A stretch of DNA of 64,000 nt from Anastrepha obliqua (lineage: Eukaryota; Arthropoda; Insecta; Diptera; Tephritidae): assembly GCF_027943255.1 (NCBI RefSeq), contig NC_072897.1, forward strand, positions 61,528,406-61,592,405, written 5' to 3'. The first letter of the stretch is position 1; each line of letters starts with the position of its first letter. Below, piece after piece: positions 10,985 through 21,126 of the stretch. The notes under the pieces are model-generated. The model saw only the letters and a program-made list of their open reading frames with translations. It was not told the origin of the DNA and searched no databases. Position numbers and translations under genes: made by a program.

Positions 10985-11640
10985 ATAAAAGCCCAAAAAA
11001 GTGATATCACACGATCTTGGTGGGCAATCCACTCGTCCGAGACGAGCGAAAAATTGCTCACCGAAACGACGACGCAGTAAATTCATTGGTTCACGGGCGG
11101 TATGGTTAGTAGCGCCGTCTTATTGGAACCAAATGTTGTGGAGATCACGGACTTCAGCTTTCGGCATAAAAAGGTCGTTTATCATGACGTTCACCATTCA
11201 CTGTTACATTGGCGCCAGCCTCGCCTTTGTAGAAATAAGGGCCGGTGATTCCTCCAGACCATCGGCCGTACCAAACGATTCTTTTCAATGGATCTAATGG
11301 CTATTCTTGAATGGCTTGGGGTTGCTCTTCAGCGCAAATACGTAAATTTTGCTTATTGACGTAGCCATTAAGCTAAAAATGAGCCTCATCGCTGACACTA
11401 TAAGTTGGCCTGTGCGCGCGATGAACACTTTTCACAGAGTGTCGATTTTCGTAATACAATTGTACGATTTGTAAGCGTTGTTGAAGTGTAAGTATATCCA
11501 TGATACAATTTCAATCAATACTGAAAAAAGTAATGTATTTAATTTGACAGTAGTCACACGTGATGATTAAAAATTCTTTCACCATTCGAAAACTACATTA
11601 TCCAGGAGTAACATGGATTACATTTTATTTTGGAAAAAAT
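10985..11640 (-). pseudogene. Tc1/mariner-like DDE transposase remnant
   Basis: Reading the minus strand from about 11510, the sequence gives LQQRLQIVQLYYENRHSVKSVHR (a helix-turn-helix start; listed in parts here only as a landmark near 11440-11500). It then jumps to SDEAHF*LNGYVNKQN and GRWSGGITGPYFYKGE, and ends near 11000. These are conserved blocks of a widespread insect DDE transposase of the Tc1/mariner group. There is a large internal deletion between the DNA-binding start and the SDEAHF block, several in-frame stops (for example within the SDEAHF and PQAIQE blocks) and no recognisable last catalytic Asp/Glu. It is dead. Confidence 0.7.
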
Positions 11641-11687
11641 AGGGTTCCGTAAGATATTTGGATTTTTCAGACACAAACTGAAAAAAA

Positions 11688-13954
11688 TCTTATATATAAA
11701 ATAAAGTCAACTTTTTGTGTGTGTTCGCTAGCCGGCCGTGTCTGCACCGAATTAAACCAAACTTACACACATTGTTAAGAAGGTATTGAAGATGGTTTCC
11801 GTATAGTTTGGATACCTATTGGTGGATAGGGCTCGAGATATAGGTCAAAACGTGGACCCGGGTAACCTTCGGATGTGTATGTACAATATGGGTATCAAAT
11901 GGAAGCTGTTGGTGAATGCTTTAGTTCAGAGTATTTCCATCCGCTCCGTGACTAGGGTCTCGAGATAGAGACCAAAACGTGGACCCTAGAATGTGTATGT
12001 ACAATATGGGTATCAAATGGAAGCTGTTGGTGAATGCTTTAGTACAGAGTATTTTTCATGCCGCTCCGTGACTGGGGTCTCGAGATATAGGTCAAAACGT
12101 GGACCCGGGTAACCTTTGGATGTGTATGTACAATATGGGTATCAAATGGAAGCTGTTGGTGAATGCTTTAGTTCAGAGTATTTCCATCCGCTCCGTGACT
12201 AGGGTCTCGAGATAGAGACCAAAACGTGGACCCTAGAATGTGTTTGTACAATACGGATATCAAATGAAAGCTGTTGATAAGTGCTTTAATACGGGGTAAT
12301 TTTCATACCTATTGATGACTGGGATCTGGAAATATATGCCAAAACGTGGACCCGCCGTGTCTTTGCACCGAATTAAACCAAACTTACACACATTGTTAAG
12401 GAGGTATTGAAGATGGTTTCCGTATAGTTTAGATACCTATTGGTAGAAAAGGTCTCGAGATATAGGTCAAAACGTGGACCCGGGTAACCTTTGGATGTGT
12501 ATGTACAATATGGGTATCAAATGGAAGCTGTTGGTGAATGCTTTAGTTCAGAGTATTTCCATCCGCTCCGTGACTAGGGTCTCGAGATAGAGACCAAATC
12601 GTGGACCCTAGAATGTATTTGTACAATATGGGTATCAAATGAATGCTGTTGATAAGTGCTTTAATACGGGGTAATTTTCATACCTATTGATGACTAGGGT
12701 CTCGAGATATAGGTCAAAACGTGGACCCGGGTAACCTTCGGACGTGTATGTACAATATGGGTATCAAATGAAAGCTGTTGATAAGTGCTTTAATACGGGG
12801 TAATTTTCATACCTATTGATGACTAGGGTCTCGAGATATAGGTCAAAACGTGGACCCGGGTAACCTTAGGACGTGTATGTACAATATGGGTATCAAATGG
12901 AAGCTGTTGGTAAATGCTTTAGTTCAGAGTATTTTTCATGCCGCTCCGTGACTAGGATCTCGAGATAGAGACCAAAACGTGGAGCCTAGAATGTGTTTGT
13001 ACAATATGGATATCAAATTGAAGCTGTTGGTGAATGCCTTAGTACAGAGTATTTTTCATGCCGCTACGTGACTGGGGTCTCGAGATATAGGTCAAAACGT
13101 GGACCCGGGTAACCTTTGGTTGTGTATGTACAATATAGGTATCAAATGAAAGCTGTTGATAAGTGCTTTAATACGGGGTAATTTTCATACCTATTGATGA
13201 CTAGGGTCTCGAAATATATGCCAAAACGTGGACCCGCCGTGTCTTTGCACCGAATTAAACCAAACTTATTTGCACATTGTTAAGTAAGTATTGAAAATGG
13301 GTTTCGTAAAGTTTGGTTGTAATTCGGAGCAGTGGCAACGGGTACAGCGTTCTTTTGAGCCAGCCATAATGTCGCTTACTTTTTTAACGCTTGGGGCGGA
13401 ACTGAACTGTCAAATTGACAGTGTTAGTTACAATGTGTCAATATTTCTTTCTGATTTGGATGCCATATGGAAAAAACGTAAGTGCAACATGTAAAAATTG
13501 TTTGTGAATTTTTTTGGAGTGGATTTTGGAACAGTGAATAATTTCTTACGAAATTTGAGAATTTAATGTGAAATCCGGATGAAATTATGTGTTCGTGGAA
13601 AAACAATTTTTTTCGTTTTTTTTTTTTAAATATAAATGGATAATGGTTAAAAAAGCTCCAATGCTTAATAAAACATATAAATTGAAACGAAAAATTCATG
13701 GATGATCAGGAAAAAAGACGATTGTTTATTCATATGCGTTGATTTGAAATTTAAAAACAATCTTCTTTTTTCTTGATTTTCAATTTATATTTTATATTTA
13801 CTCAAAAACAAATAGAAAAACAAAAAATATTGTTTATGCCAAAGCGCTTGAATAAAGAATAAAGAAATAAATAATATGAAAACCATATATTTTCTGTTCT
13901 AAACCATATCTATTCTATTTTAGTGTGCCCAGCGAAGGGGGCCGGGTTTGCTAG
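11688..13954 (+). mobile_element. Non-autonomous Helitron with internal minisatellite
   Basis: It starts with TCTTATATATAAAATAAAG after A (A^TC at 11688) and ends with GCCCAGCGAAGG...TTTGCTAG at 13927-13954 followed by T, giving both Helitron end rules. No Rep or helicase is encoded. Most of the interior is a tandem array of about 120-130-bp units (11830-13250). The last 650 bp are A/T-rich non-coding DNA. A related, shorter element is at 31906-32498 on the other strand. It must be moved in trans by an autonomous Helitron with compatible ends. Confidence 0.85.
11830..13250. repeat. Minisatellite, about 12 units of 120-130 bp
   Basis: The landmark AAAACGTGGAC recurs at about 11847, 11974, 12094, 12221, 12341, 12469, 12596 (one base changed), 12716, 12845, 12975, 13095 and 13224, with spacings alternating near 120 and 127-130 bp. 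Units contain TCTCGAGATA, TACAATATGGGTATCAAATG and CCGCTCCGTGACT. The alternation (GGTCAAAACG versus GACCAAAACG variants) suggests a higher-order dimer unit. The same unit occurs in reverse at 31456-32380. Confidence 0.9.
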
Positions 13955-13975
13955 TTATACATATAAATATATATA

Positions 13976-14283
13976 ATTGGCGCGAACAACCTTTTTGGGT
14001 GTTTGGCCGAGCTCCTCCTCCTATTTGTGGTGTGCGTCTTGATGTTGTCCCACAAATGGAGGGACCTACAGTTTTAAGCTGACTCGGAACGGCAGATATT
14101 TTTATGAGGAGCTTTTTCATGGGAGAAATACACTCGGAGGTTTGCCATTGCCTGCCAAGGGGCGACCGCTATTAGAAAAATGTTTTTATTTTTCTTTTTT
14201 AATTTGGTGTTTCACCTACATACGTTCTCTCTGTGAATTCCGAATGGTAGTCACGCACCAACCTAATCGGCTACGGCGGCCGC
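13976..14283 (-). mobile_element. tRNA-derived SINE, copy 2
   Basis: It matches the SINE at 10335-10625 over its full length, with the tRNA-like head at 14283 going left. The A box (TAGCCGATTAGGTTGG) is present. The B box is destroyed: the ATTCGAACC block present in copy 1 is missing at about 14216, so polymerase III transcription is unlikely. It keeps the complete 3' tail, ending GTTCGCGCCAATTATATAT on the minus strand. No convincing target duplication is seen; a possible TACAT is weak. Confidence 0.87.
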
Positions 14284-15040
14284 CTACATGTGCTTAATAA
14301 CTATCCCGATTTCCAGATATGGCAGCTCGTATCTTCTGGAGAGTTCTGTCTCGCCATCTGTTGTGGCGCCACCAAGGCGAATTCGTGTTTTGGTTTTCGC
14401 ATCACATTCGCTCACTATTGTTGCTAGCCCATTCGCAACAGTATTACGTATATGTTTTGTAATTATTATTATGAATATTAATTGTTTTAATGAAACTCAT
14501 AATGATTAGGGTACCTGCTTAAAATCTAAAACAAAAACAATTATCTGTAATCAAATTTCAGAGAAAAGTTGAATGTGTAGCGCTTTTTAGAATTTCGTTT
14601 TCATTACAATTCATTTTATATTTCCATTTCCCGCCGTGCTCTTGCTTCATGTTGTGAAAGGATTTAATATGATGAAAATTCTAGAATGAGAGATTACAAG
14701 ATTTGGCGATGTTAAGCAAAATTGAAAGAGGAACTTTTGCTGCTATGTTATAGGGAATACGATAGAGAAAGATTCGAATGAAATTAAAACAAAATTTGTA
14801 ACTGAAGTTGAAATTGAAATTTGAAAAGGTCGAGCCAATGAGCACCAGGAGATTTAGTGGCCCCTAAAATACGGAAAAGCCTATTGTATTTAAAGCTCTG
14901 GAAAAAGGGTAGATAGTCAAGGAGGGAAGGAGAAAAGTATCGAAGAGAGAGATAGGAAAGAACAGAGACAGAGATAGAGATAACTAGTCCTGTGAGAACT
15001 TTCCAGATTCTTTGGCAAATCATTTACAGATTTCAGTTTT
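14284..15040. other. Non-coding stretch; partial dispersed repeat
   Basis: 14288-14450 resembles 35642-35830 (shared GCTTAATAACTATC, TGGCAGCTC, CAAGGCG/TATTC blocks), so it is a dispersed repeat fragment. The rest, including a purine-rich tract near 14895-14965, has no recognised gene. A 79-codon minus-strand stretch at 14784-15023 could be the extreme C-terminus of the neighbouring LINE but has no diagnostic motif. Confidence 0.45.
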
Positions 15041-15766
15041 AGAGATCCTTCAGTTTCAGAGAACGAATATTACTCATTCTCACGACATCGGAACCCAAAA
15101 CTCGTAGCCGTGCTCTAGCAAACTGACTGTCACTGTAAACTTCAATCTGTTTCCCGCTCCATCTCCTCTCGATTACCAATCGGCTACTTTCAGGATGGCA
15201 AAAACTTCCGCTTGGAAAACAGTTGCCATTTCCCCCATAGAATAGTAATACTTATTACTATCGTTTAAGTATCATCCGGCTCCAGCCCCCATTTGATTCT
15301 TGGACCCATCGGTAAAGAAAATATCAGTCAAAGCTCCCTGAATGCATTCTGGATTACACCATTGCTCACGCAATGGAAATCTGACATCAAATTTCCTTCC
15401 AAACGAAATTGTGTGTAGCAGGTCGTCTTCAGGTGCCAAAAACAATGGATACTGCTCAGATAGCAACTTATAGATTTCTCTGTGTCCCGAAGTTCCATCT
15501 TCGTGCCAGAAACCATATTTATGGAGTCTACACATTGCTTTTATTGCTTCCTGTTTTATCTTAAGATCCAGGGGGAGCAAATCAAGCATAGCATTTAGGG
15601 CATCAACAGAAGTTGTACTCATGGCACCCGTGATGCATAAATATACACTTCTTTGCAGCCTGTATAGTTCCCAGATTGTCGACTTAACCAAGCTCCGTGG
15701 CCACCAGACCACAGAGGCGTAAGTGACGATTGGTCTGATAAGTGCTGTGTATATCCATAGGACCAC
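15041..15766 (-). pseudogene. LINE RT thumb and RNase H domain, broken
   Basis: The open stretch 15272-15766 encodes the connection after the RT palm (ALIRPIVTYASVVWW, a conserved LINE block) through the first RNase H motif FFTDGSKNQMGAG. A stop follows, and in other frames to about 15110 one reads FQAEVFAI and the SDSQ motif near 15130. These supply the first Asp, Glu and second Asp of RNase HI. The final catalytic region (WVPGH...) is absent or unrecognisable, so the domain is truncated. Confidence 0.75.
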
Positions 15767-15860
15767 AGCAGGTTTCAGACCCCAGGTTTAACCAAAGGCT
15801 CTGCGGCATTGCTGAAAAATCTCTAATGCGCAATTCCCCTTCAGTGGGACAAGACACACG

Positions 15861-17039
15861 TCAAGTCAGCTTCTTATCCAAGATTACTCCTAGATATTTA
15901 ACTTCATCGGAAAGACAAAGTGTCACACCTTTCAGTGTTGAAAGACTAAGTCCATCCAATTTTCGTTTTCTCTTAAACAAGAGTATGGGTGTTTTGCTCG
16001 GTTTAACGGAAAGACCTTGTCTCATGCACCAGTCATCGATTTTGTCCAGAATCCTCTGCACTTTCGTGCAAATCCTCGTTAGGGATTTATCCGATGTTAG
16101 CGCACAGACATCGTCCGCTTCTGCTTGGACATGAAAAACGAGTTCCTGCATCTCCACTAGTAGAGAGTCTACGACAAATCACCGCAGCAGCGGAGAAAAA
16201 ACACCCCCTTGGCCCTGACGGCGATTAGTTCTTCACTCTTCTCACCAGCGGTTAACAACCTCTCAGAGAGCATTATATACAGTTTACAATGGTTTGATTA
16301 ACTCCGTGTCATTCGGCAGATGAACATATTGAGCCGAAAGTGGCATTATCAAAAGCCCCCTCAATGTCCACGAACACGCCAATTGTGTATTCGTCAGCTT
16401 CCAGCCCAGCTTCAATCTTGCTAACAAGATCGTGTAAAGCTGATTCGCATGATTTTCCACTCTGCTAAGCCTGTTGATTTCTACTAAGTGGACTTCTCGG
16501 CAATACCCCCACTCGAATATGTTTCTCCACCACTCGTTCTAGACTTTTCAACACGAACGATGTCAAACTGATTGGTCTGAAACTTTTTGCTAGGGAATAG
16601 TCATCTTTTCCTGGTTTCGGAATAAATACTACTCTTACGCTTCGCCATTGGGATGGTATATAACCAAATGCAAGACAAGCTGTGAAGATCCTTTTCAAGG
16701 CCTCAATCAGCCTGTCTCCTCCTTTTTTAAGCATTGTTGGATATATTCCGTCAGGTCCAGGGGACTTAAAGTTCTCAAAGGAAGACAAGGAAAAACTTAT
16801 CATTCCCTTGTCACTATCCGACTAGCAATATACCAGCTGTACCTAGAGGTTGCACCGTTGCTACCGTTATTGTTCATGCCACGCTCTGCTTCAGAGAGAG
16901 TTCTACTACCCGGAAAATGGGTTTCGAGTAGAGCATTAAACGTTTTCGATTTGGAAATGGTGTTTGAACCATCAGGTTTTCGAATGGAATCCAGCCTTAC
17001 TGAGCGGTCTAGATGTAAGAAGCTTTCTGGACCATACAC
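15861..17039 (-). pseudogene. LINE reverse-transcriptase domain, broken
   Basis: 16465-16803 encodes the RT fingers (SPGPDGIYP, VVFIPKPGK, FRPISLTSF). 15861-16157 encodes the palm with AEADDV where YADD is expected, so the Tyr is replaced while both Asp remain. 16800-17039 holds the linker before the RT. Between 16157 and 16465 the conserved SFLDIEGAF and PQGGVLSPL region is out of frame with damage. Several stops make it inactive. Confidence 0.8.
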
Positions 17040-17114
17040 GAGGCTTCGACAGTTTAGGATTCCACTAAGGAACCCTGTCTACTTTGCCTGAGTGGGCACT
17101 GTTCCTCAAAGCAA

Positions 17115-17660
17115 TTGATTAATGTACCTTCTTATTTTTCAGGTTTGGTAATCGCTCTGTTACAAGCTCACCATACCTGTCCAAGTCCACATTTCGAGGA
17201 TTTCTACCAGAACGCATTGATATTGTATCAATTCCCAGTCGGAATTCGATATAACGATGATCAGAAAGAGAGTCCTCTGTCAAAACTCGCCATCGGTTTA
17301 TTGGATTTCCAACTGACCTATTGGTTAGTGTTAAATCAATCACCTCTTGTCTCCTTTTGGTGGGCACAGTTCCTCAAAGCAATTGATCAATGTACCTTCT
17401 AATTTCTCAGTAGCATCTTCAATCATTTCTATTGATTTGAGTTTTTTCAGTCTTGGTAATCCCTCTGTTACAAGCTCACTATACCTGTCCCAGTCCACAT
17501 TTCGAAGAATCCTACCAGTAGGCATTGATATTGTATCAATTCTCAGTCGGAATTCGATAAGACGATGATCAGAAAGAGAGTCCTCTTTCAAAACTCGCCA
17601 TCGGTTGATTTGATTTCCAACTGACCTATTGGTAAGTGTTAAATCAATCACCTCTTGTCT
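17115..17660. repeat. Tandem duplication inside the LINE endonuclease (about 255 bp x 2)
   Basis: 17119-17367 and 17375-17660 encode the same protein block twice on the minus strand: RRQEVIDLTLTNRSVGN followed by SLSDHR. Nucleotide differences of several percent show the duplication is not recent or is from two close copies. The tail of the repeat shares the GGGCACTGTTCCTCAAAGC and CAATTGAT words at 17093-17120 and 17362-17390. Confidence 0.85.
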
Positions 17661-18130
17661 CCTTTTGGTCACAAAAGGTGGTTTGTTACCAGTGTTTTGA
17701 ATGACCAATTCAGATGACAGGATAAAATCCAGTAACTTGAGACCTCTGGGGTTACATTTGCTGCTTCCCTATACAATTTTCTGTGAATTTGCACAGCCCA
17801 CTATTAGCCCCACATTATTGGATTCTGCATACTTGACTACTTCTCTTAGTTCCCTCGAAACAGGTAGCTGTAAAGAGTCGTAGGGTAGGTAGGCCAAAAC
17901 AATGATAACTTCGACACTGTTCCCACTCCTCCAGTACTTTATTTTTGCAACAACGATATCTCCGGATCATAGCTCTTTTAACATCGTGTGTTCGATCAAC
18001 CTCGGTACGATAGTATGTGCTCGCGGTCTCACATTCCCTTCATAATGAAGTATTTGTAACCACGACATAGCAGCTAGACCGCAGATCCGCTTGTGGCATA
18101 CCCATTGTTCTAGTATTAATATTATGTGTG
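17661..18130 (-). pseudogene. LINE endonuclease (APE-type), broken
   Basis: Minus-strand reading gives the block GSSKCNPRGLKLLDFILSS and then the QNTGNKPPFVT lead-in to the DLTLTN motif, diagnostic for APE endonucleases of LOA/Jockey-type LINEs. These enzymes nick target DNA to prime reverse transcription. The N-terminal catalytic Glu region is not recognisable and frames are broken. Confidence 0.65.
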
Positions 18131-18521
18131 GGCTTGTTTGCAGTTTTGTATGCCTACGGCACAGGAGAGCCGTAGACGTGATACTGAGTATATTTACGGT
18201 TTGTCCTCCACCTTATCCTGGACACGGAAATGGATTCACCCCAGATGTAAGTTAGGACGGCACCCGTACTTCGATTTAAGCACCTTGAGAGACCCAAGAT
18301 CGGTACCAGGTGGGAGCCCGCCTCCGAAGTGGTAGCGGATTTCTGCCTGGTGCACGAGTATACTCTCCAGAGAGTCGTGGCCTTTGTTCTGAACACGGAT
18401 GCGTGTGGGGAATTCTGCTTAACTACAGGAAGGAAACTCCTCTAGACACTCGCTCGTACCAGCCTTTCTTCCCTACTCTCAACAAGAATGAACTTGCTGT
18501 TTTCGCAGGCTGGAATTTTTG

Positions 18522-19277
18522 CTATCTCTTTTTCCAGTCATTCTCGGGAAAAGCATTGGGACAGTGCATCTTTACGATGCCGTCCATAGCTTTCCAAAGA
18601 TAGCGGTCAAGATAGTCTTGTTGCCCTTTGTACAGTAGACCGTCTTGTTTGCCGGTATGTATCTCTACCGTCATTGCCGTTGCTGCCATTCTCGCGAATG
18701 ATTCGCCAGACGTTGACGGAAGAGTGTCATTCGACATTTGAGATCCCTTAGCCTTTGTCTTGTCAGGTATAGGTTTGTCTGCCGTGGATTGGGTCGAGGA
18801 TGCAGGCATTTCCGATGTCCGTCTCTCGACTTTCCTCTTCTTTGCCTTTCTCCTCTTCCCGGTCGTTGGCATAGACCCCGTTTCGTATCCGGAAGAGCGC
18901 AACGTTACAGAGGAATCCTCTGTTCTGCCACGCTTTCCCATTTCCATTACAGGTGTCGAAGTTGACGGAGCTTGAGTACTTACCTTAGCTAATGCTTCGG
19001 TTTTCTTCGCCTTCTCTTTTCTTCGTTTGATCTGCCTTGCATATAGACCAACATCTATGTTCGAATCTCCAATAACTTCAGTCTTTTTACCGGTATTTAC
19101 CTGACTCGCACCAGGATTGACCGTTGTCAAAGACTTACTCGGTACCAGAGATCCTTCTGAGTCTACTGAGAGGTTGTCCGCCATCTTCACATCCTCCACA
19201 ACTTGTTCAGTTGCTTCGGATCGTTTCGACGACTGTGTATCGCTCACACTCACTCGGCTCCCCATTGGCATACCCAA
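18522..19277 (-). pseudogene. LINE ORF1 (gag-like) N-terminal part
   Basis: A 251-codon open stretch starts with MGMPMGSRVSVSDTQSS and is rich in Ser, Thr and Lys, with basic clusters RRKEKAKK and KRRKAKKRK. Near residue 190 it has SFARMAATAMTVEIHTGKQDG, resembling the SFAEVAKDRLIIGVLD block that opens the conserved part of the intact ORF1 at 45000-46472. It ends shortly after that block, so the rest of the conserved domain is lost or out of frame (18154-18396 may be part of it). Such proteins bind element RNA. Confidence 0.65.
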
Positions 19278-19290
19278 TGTGCCATGTTGA

Positions 19291-20015
19291 AGTTAGTTGA
19301 ATCGTTGAGTAAGTAATAACCGAGCCACAATCTCGAACAAAAATTATTTTGTATGAGCCAGTATTGCCACCCTATTTCCACTCAAATAGGCTGTCCGTCT
19401 TCTTTTTACATAAAGTAAGGAGTATCGTGTCGAGTTATAAAGGGGCCAATGTTGGCTTTGCTAGAATGTAAAAAAGGCTGCTCGAAATAAATAGTGGGCA
19501 AAAATTGTTGAATTTTGATACAAATTATTTCCTTAGTGTGGTAGACTATGCAGAATCCTTGATATTCGGGTTTGTGTTTTTTGGTTTTTCACAGCTTTTA
19601 TATTTTCGATAAAATTAAGTCTAAAATGAGGACATCTTTTTTTTGGAGCATTTCAATAATCCAAATATGTCTATATTTTGGAAACCAAAATGAGCGGCAA
19701 GTTCTGCGCCGGCGCAAATAGCAAGCGATTTGCTAAAAACGCTCGAATTTATTGTTTTTAAACAAAATGTATACTTAAACACAGACACTACAGCCAAAAA
19801 AAAAAATCAGTTTCAATTTTAAATTTTTTTAAGTTAATATCTAACTTCACGGCTACATTACTTATTTCGTACATTTTCTATTAATTAGATAATCCCATAC
19901 GTGAAGACATATCTTAATTAAAAATTTATCTTATTTATTCTATACTTTTAATAGTACAAAGTGTCGAAAGCGTAACCATGTTTTAAGCTAATGACAGCTT
20001 AAGTTTACACAATTA
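19291..20015. other. Intergenic stretch without recognised feature
   Basis: AT-rich sequence between the LINE 5' end and the next MITE. I see no coding motif, terminal repeat or RNA gene. Confidence 0.45.
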
Positions 20016-20017
20016 AT

Positions 20018-20549
20018 GCTGAAAACAGTGAACGACGTAAACGCAGTCCCCTGTCAGCTGTTACGATCAAACTAATAAGAACCCCATGTAAATGAAAAAC
20101 TCCTTCCTTCCGTATCGTAGATTTTATTTCACGATATTTAAAAATTCCCGTAATACCCTTTAAGCTACCACACAGTGTTGCCAGGCAGTACATTTCGAAA
20201 TCATTTACAAAATAAACTAAGAAAAATTATAATTTTATTAAAATAACTTAAAAACACTGTTGAATAATGTTAATTATAGATAAATGAACTATTTGCATTT
20301 GTTGGTTTTTGGCTTTGGTTTATTAAACAATGATATATTGTTACTGAGAACGCGGATAGGTGAAAAAGTGTGTAAGCAAAATATCAATGGCAACATTGTT
20401 TAGATACAACCAAACACATACACACACAAACTGATGTATTATGTAAATATGTAACTAAAAGAACACAGTTGTTCTCTAAGTAATGAGTTTTTGTGCTCGT
20501 TAGGCGCTGCGGTAAGGGACTGCGTACGTCATTCACTGTTTTCAGCATA
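20018..20549 (+). repeat. MITE-like element, copy 3 (complete)
   Basis: The copy starts ATGCTGAAAACAGTGAACG and ends TTCACTGTTTTCAGCAT, giving imperfect terminal inverted repeats that also include CGTAAACGCAGTCCC against GGGACTGCGTACG. It is about 530 bp and non-coding. It is followed immediately by another copy in the same orientation. Confidence 0.8.
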
Positions 20550-20802
20550 AGTGACCGACGTACACGCAGTCCCCTGTCAGCTATTACGATCAAACTAATG
20601 AGAACCCCATGTAAATGAAAAATTACTTCCCTTCCATATCGTAGTATCGTAGATTTCATTGCAGGATTTTAGAAAATTCCTCTCAGGATTGCTCTCTCAC
20701 CACACAGTGTTGCCAAACAGTAAACTTCGAAATCATTTACAAAATAAACTTGCAAAAAATTTAATTTTTTTTTAAATAACTAAAAAACAAATAATAGATA
20801 AA
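20550..20802 (+). repeat. MITE-like element, copy 4, left part
   Basis: Starts at GTGACCGACGTACACGCAGT directly after copy 3 and runs to TAGATAAA, where Helitron copy 2 begins. The right part resumes at 26440 with TGAACTATTTGC. In the intact copy 3 these words are contiguous (TAGATAAATGAACTATTTGC at about 20278), so the Helitron insertion point between A and T is exact. Confidence 0.85.
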
Positions 20803-20832
20803 CTAGCGGACCCTCACCCGCTTCGCTGGGTG
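20803..20832 (-). other. Helitron copy 2 3' terminus
   Basis: Reading the minus strand, CACCCAGCGAAGCGGGTG forms the terminal hairpin, followed by AGGGTCCG and CTAG, then TT of the target. One base in the linker differs from copy 1 (CCG versus CTG). Confidence 0.88.
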
Positions 20833-21126
20833 AAAGAAAAATATAAATTCTTTGTTTTTTTCTTGTTTCATCATTTAATTCATGCTCGGCCATTATTTTG
20901 TGACTTATTCTAATAACAATGTTTTATTTATTTTAGTGACTTACTCTAATGAATGTAAACTAACAACTTATTCTAAAGCCTTCTGATACACAAAATTTTT
21001 GGTTTTATTTTCATGCGGTGTATAAATATAAAGTAACGATGGTTTCCCTACTCGAGAACATCCTACATACAGTTGCCCATGTCCAAAGCATGGATAAGTT
21101 AGGTAAATTCCACATAACTGAAGTGT

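Larger units (their letters stand above)
15041..19290 (-). mobile_element. Decayed RNase H-bearing LINE (LOA-like), near full length
   Basis: On the minus strand the order is ORF1 remnant (18522-19277), endonuclease (about 17119-18130), reverse transcriptase (15861-17039) and RNase H (15041-15766), the layout of LOA-type LINEs. All pieces are interrupted by stops and frameshifts and there is a tandem duplication in the endonuclease. It is clearly more diverged than the intact LOA at 44640-50132, so it represents a different and older family. No tail or target duplication could be identified at either end. Confidence 0.8.

Noticed and set aside
11830..13250. Regular repeats considered as a CRISPR array
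   Set aside because: Units are directly tandem without unique spacers, and the flanking signals are those of a Helitron in a eukaryotic genome.
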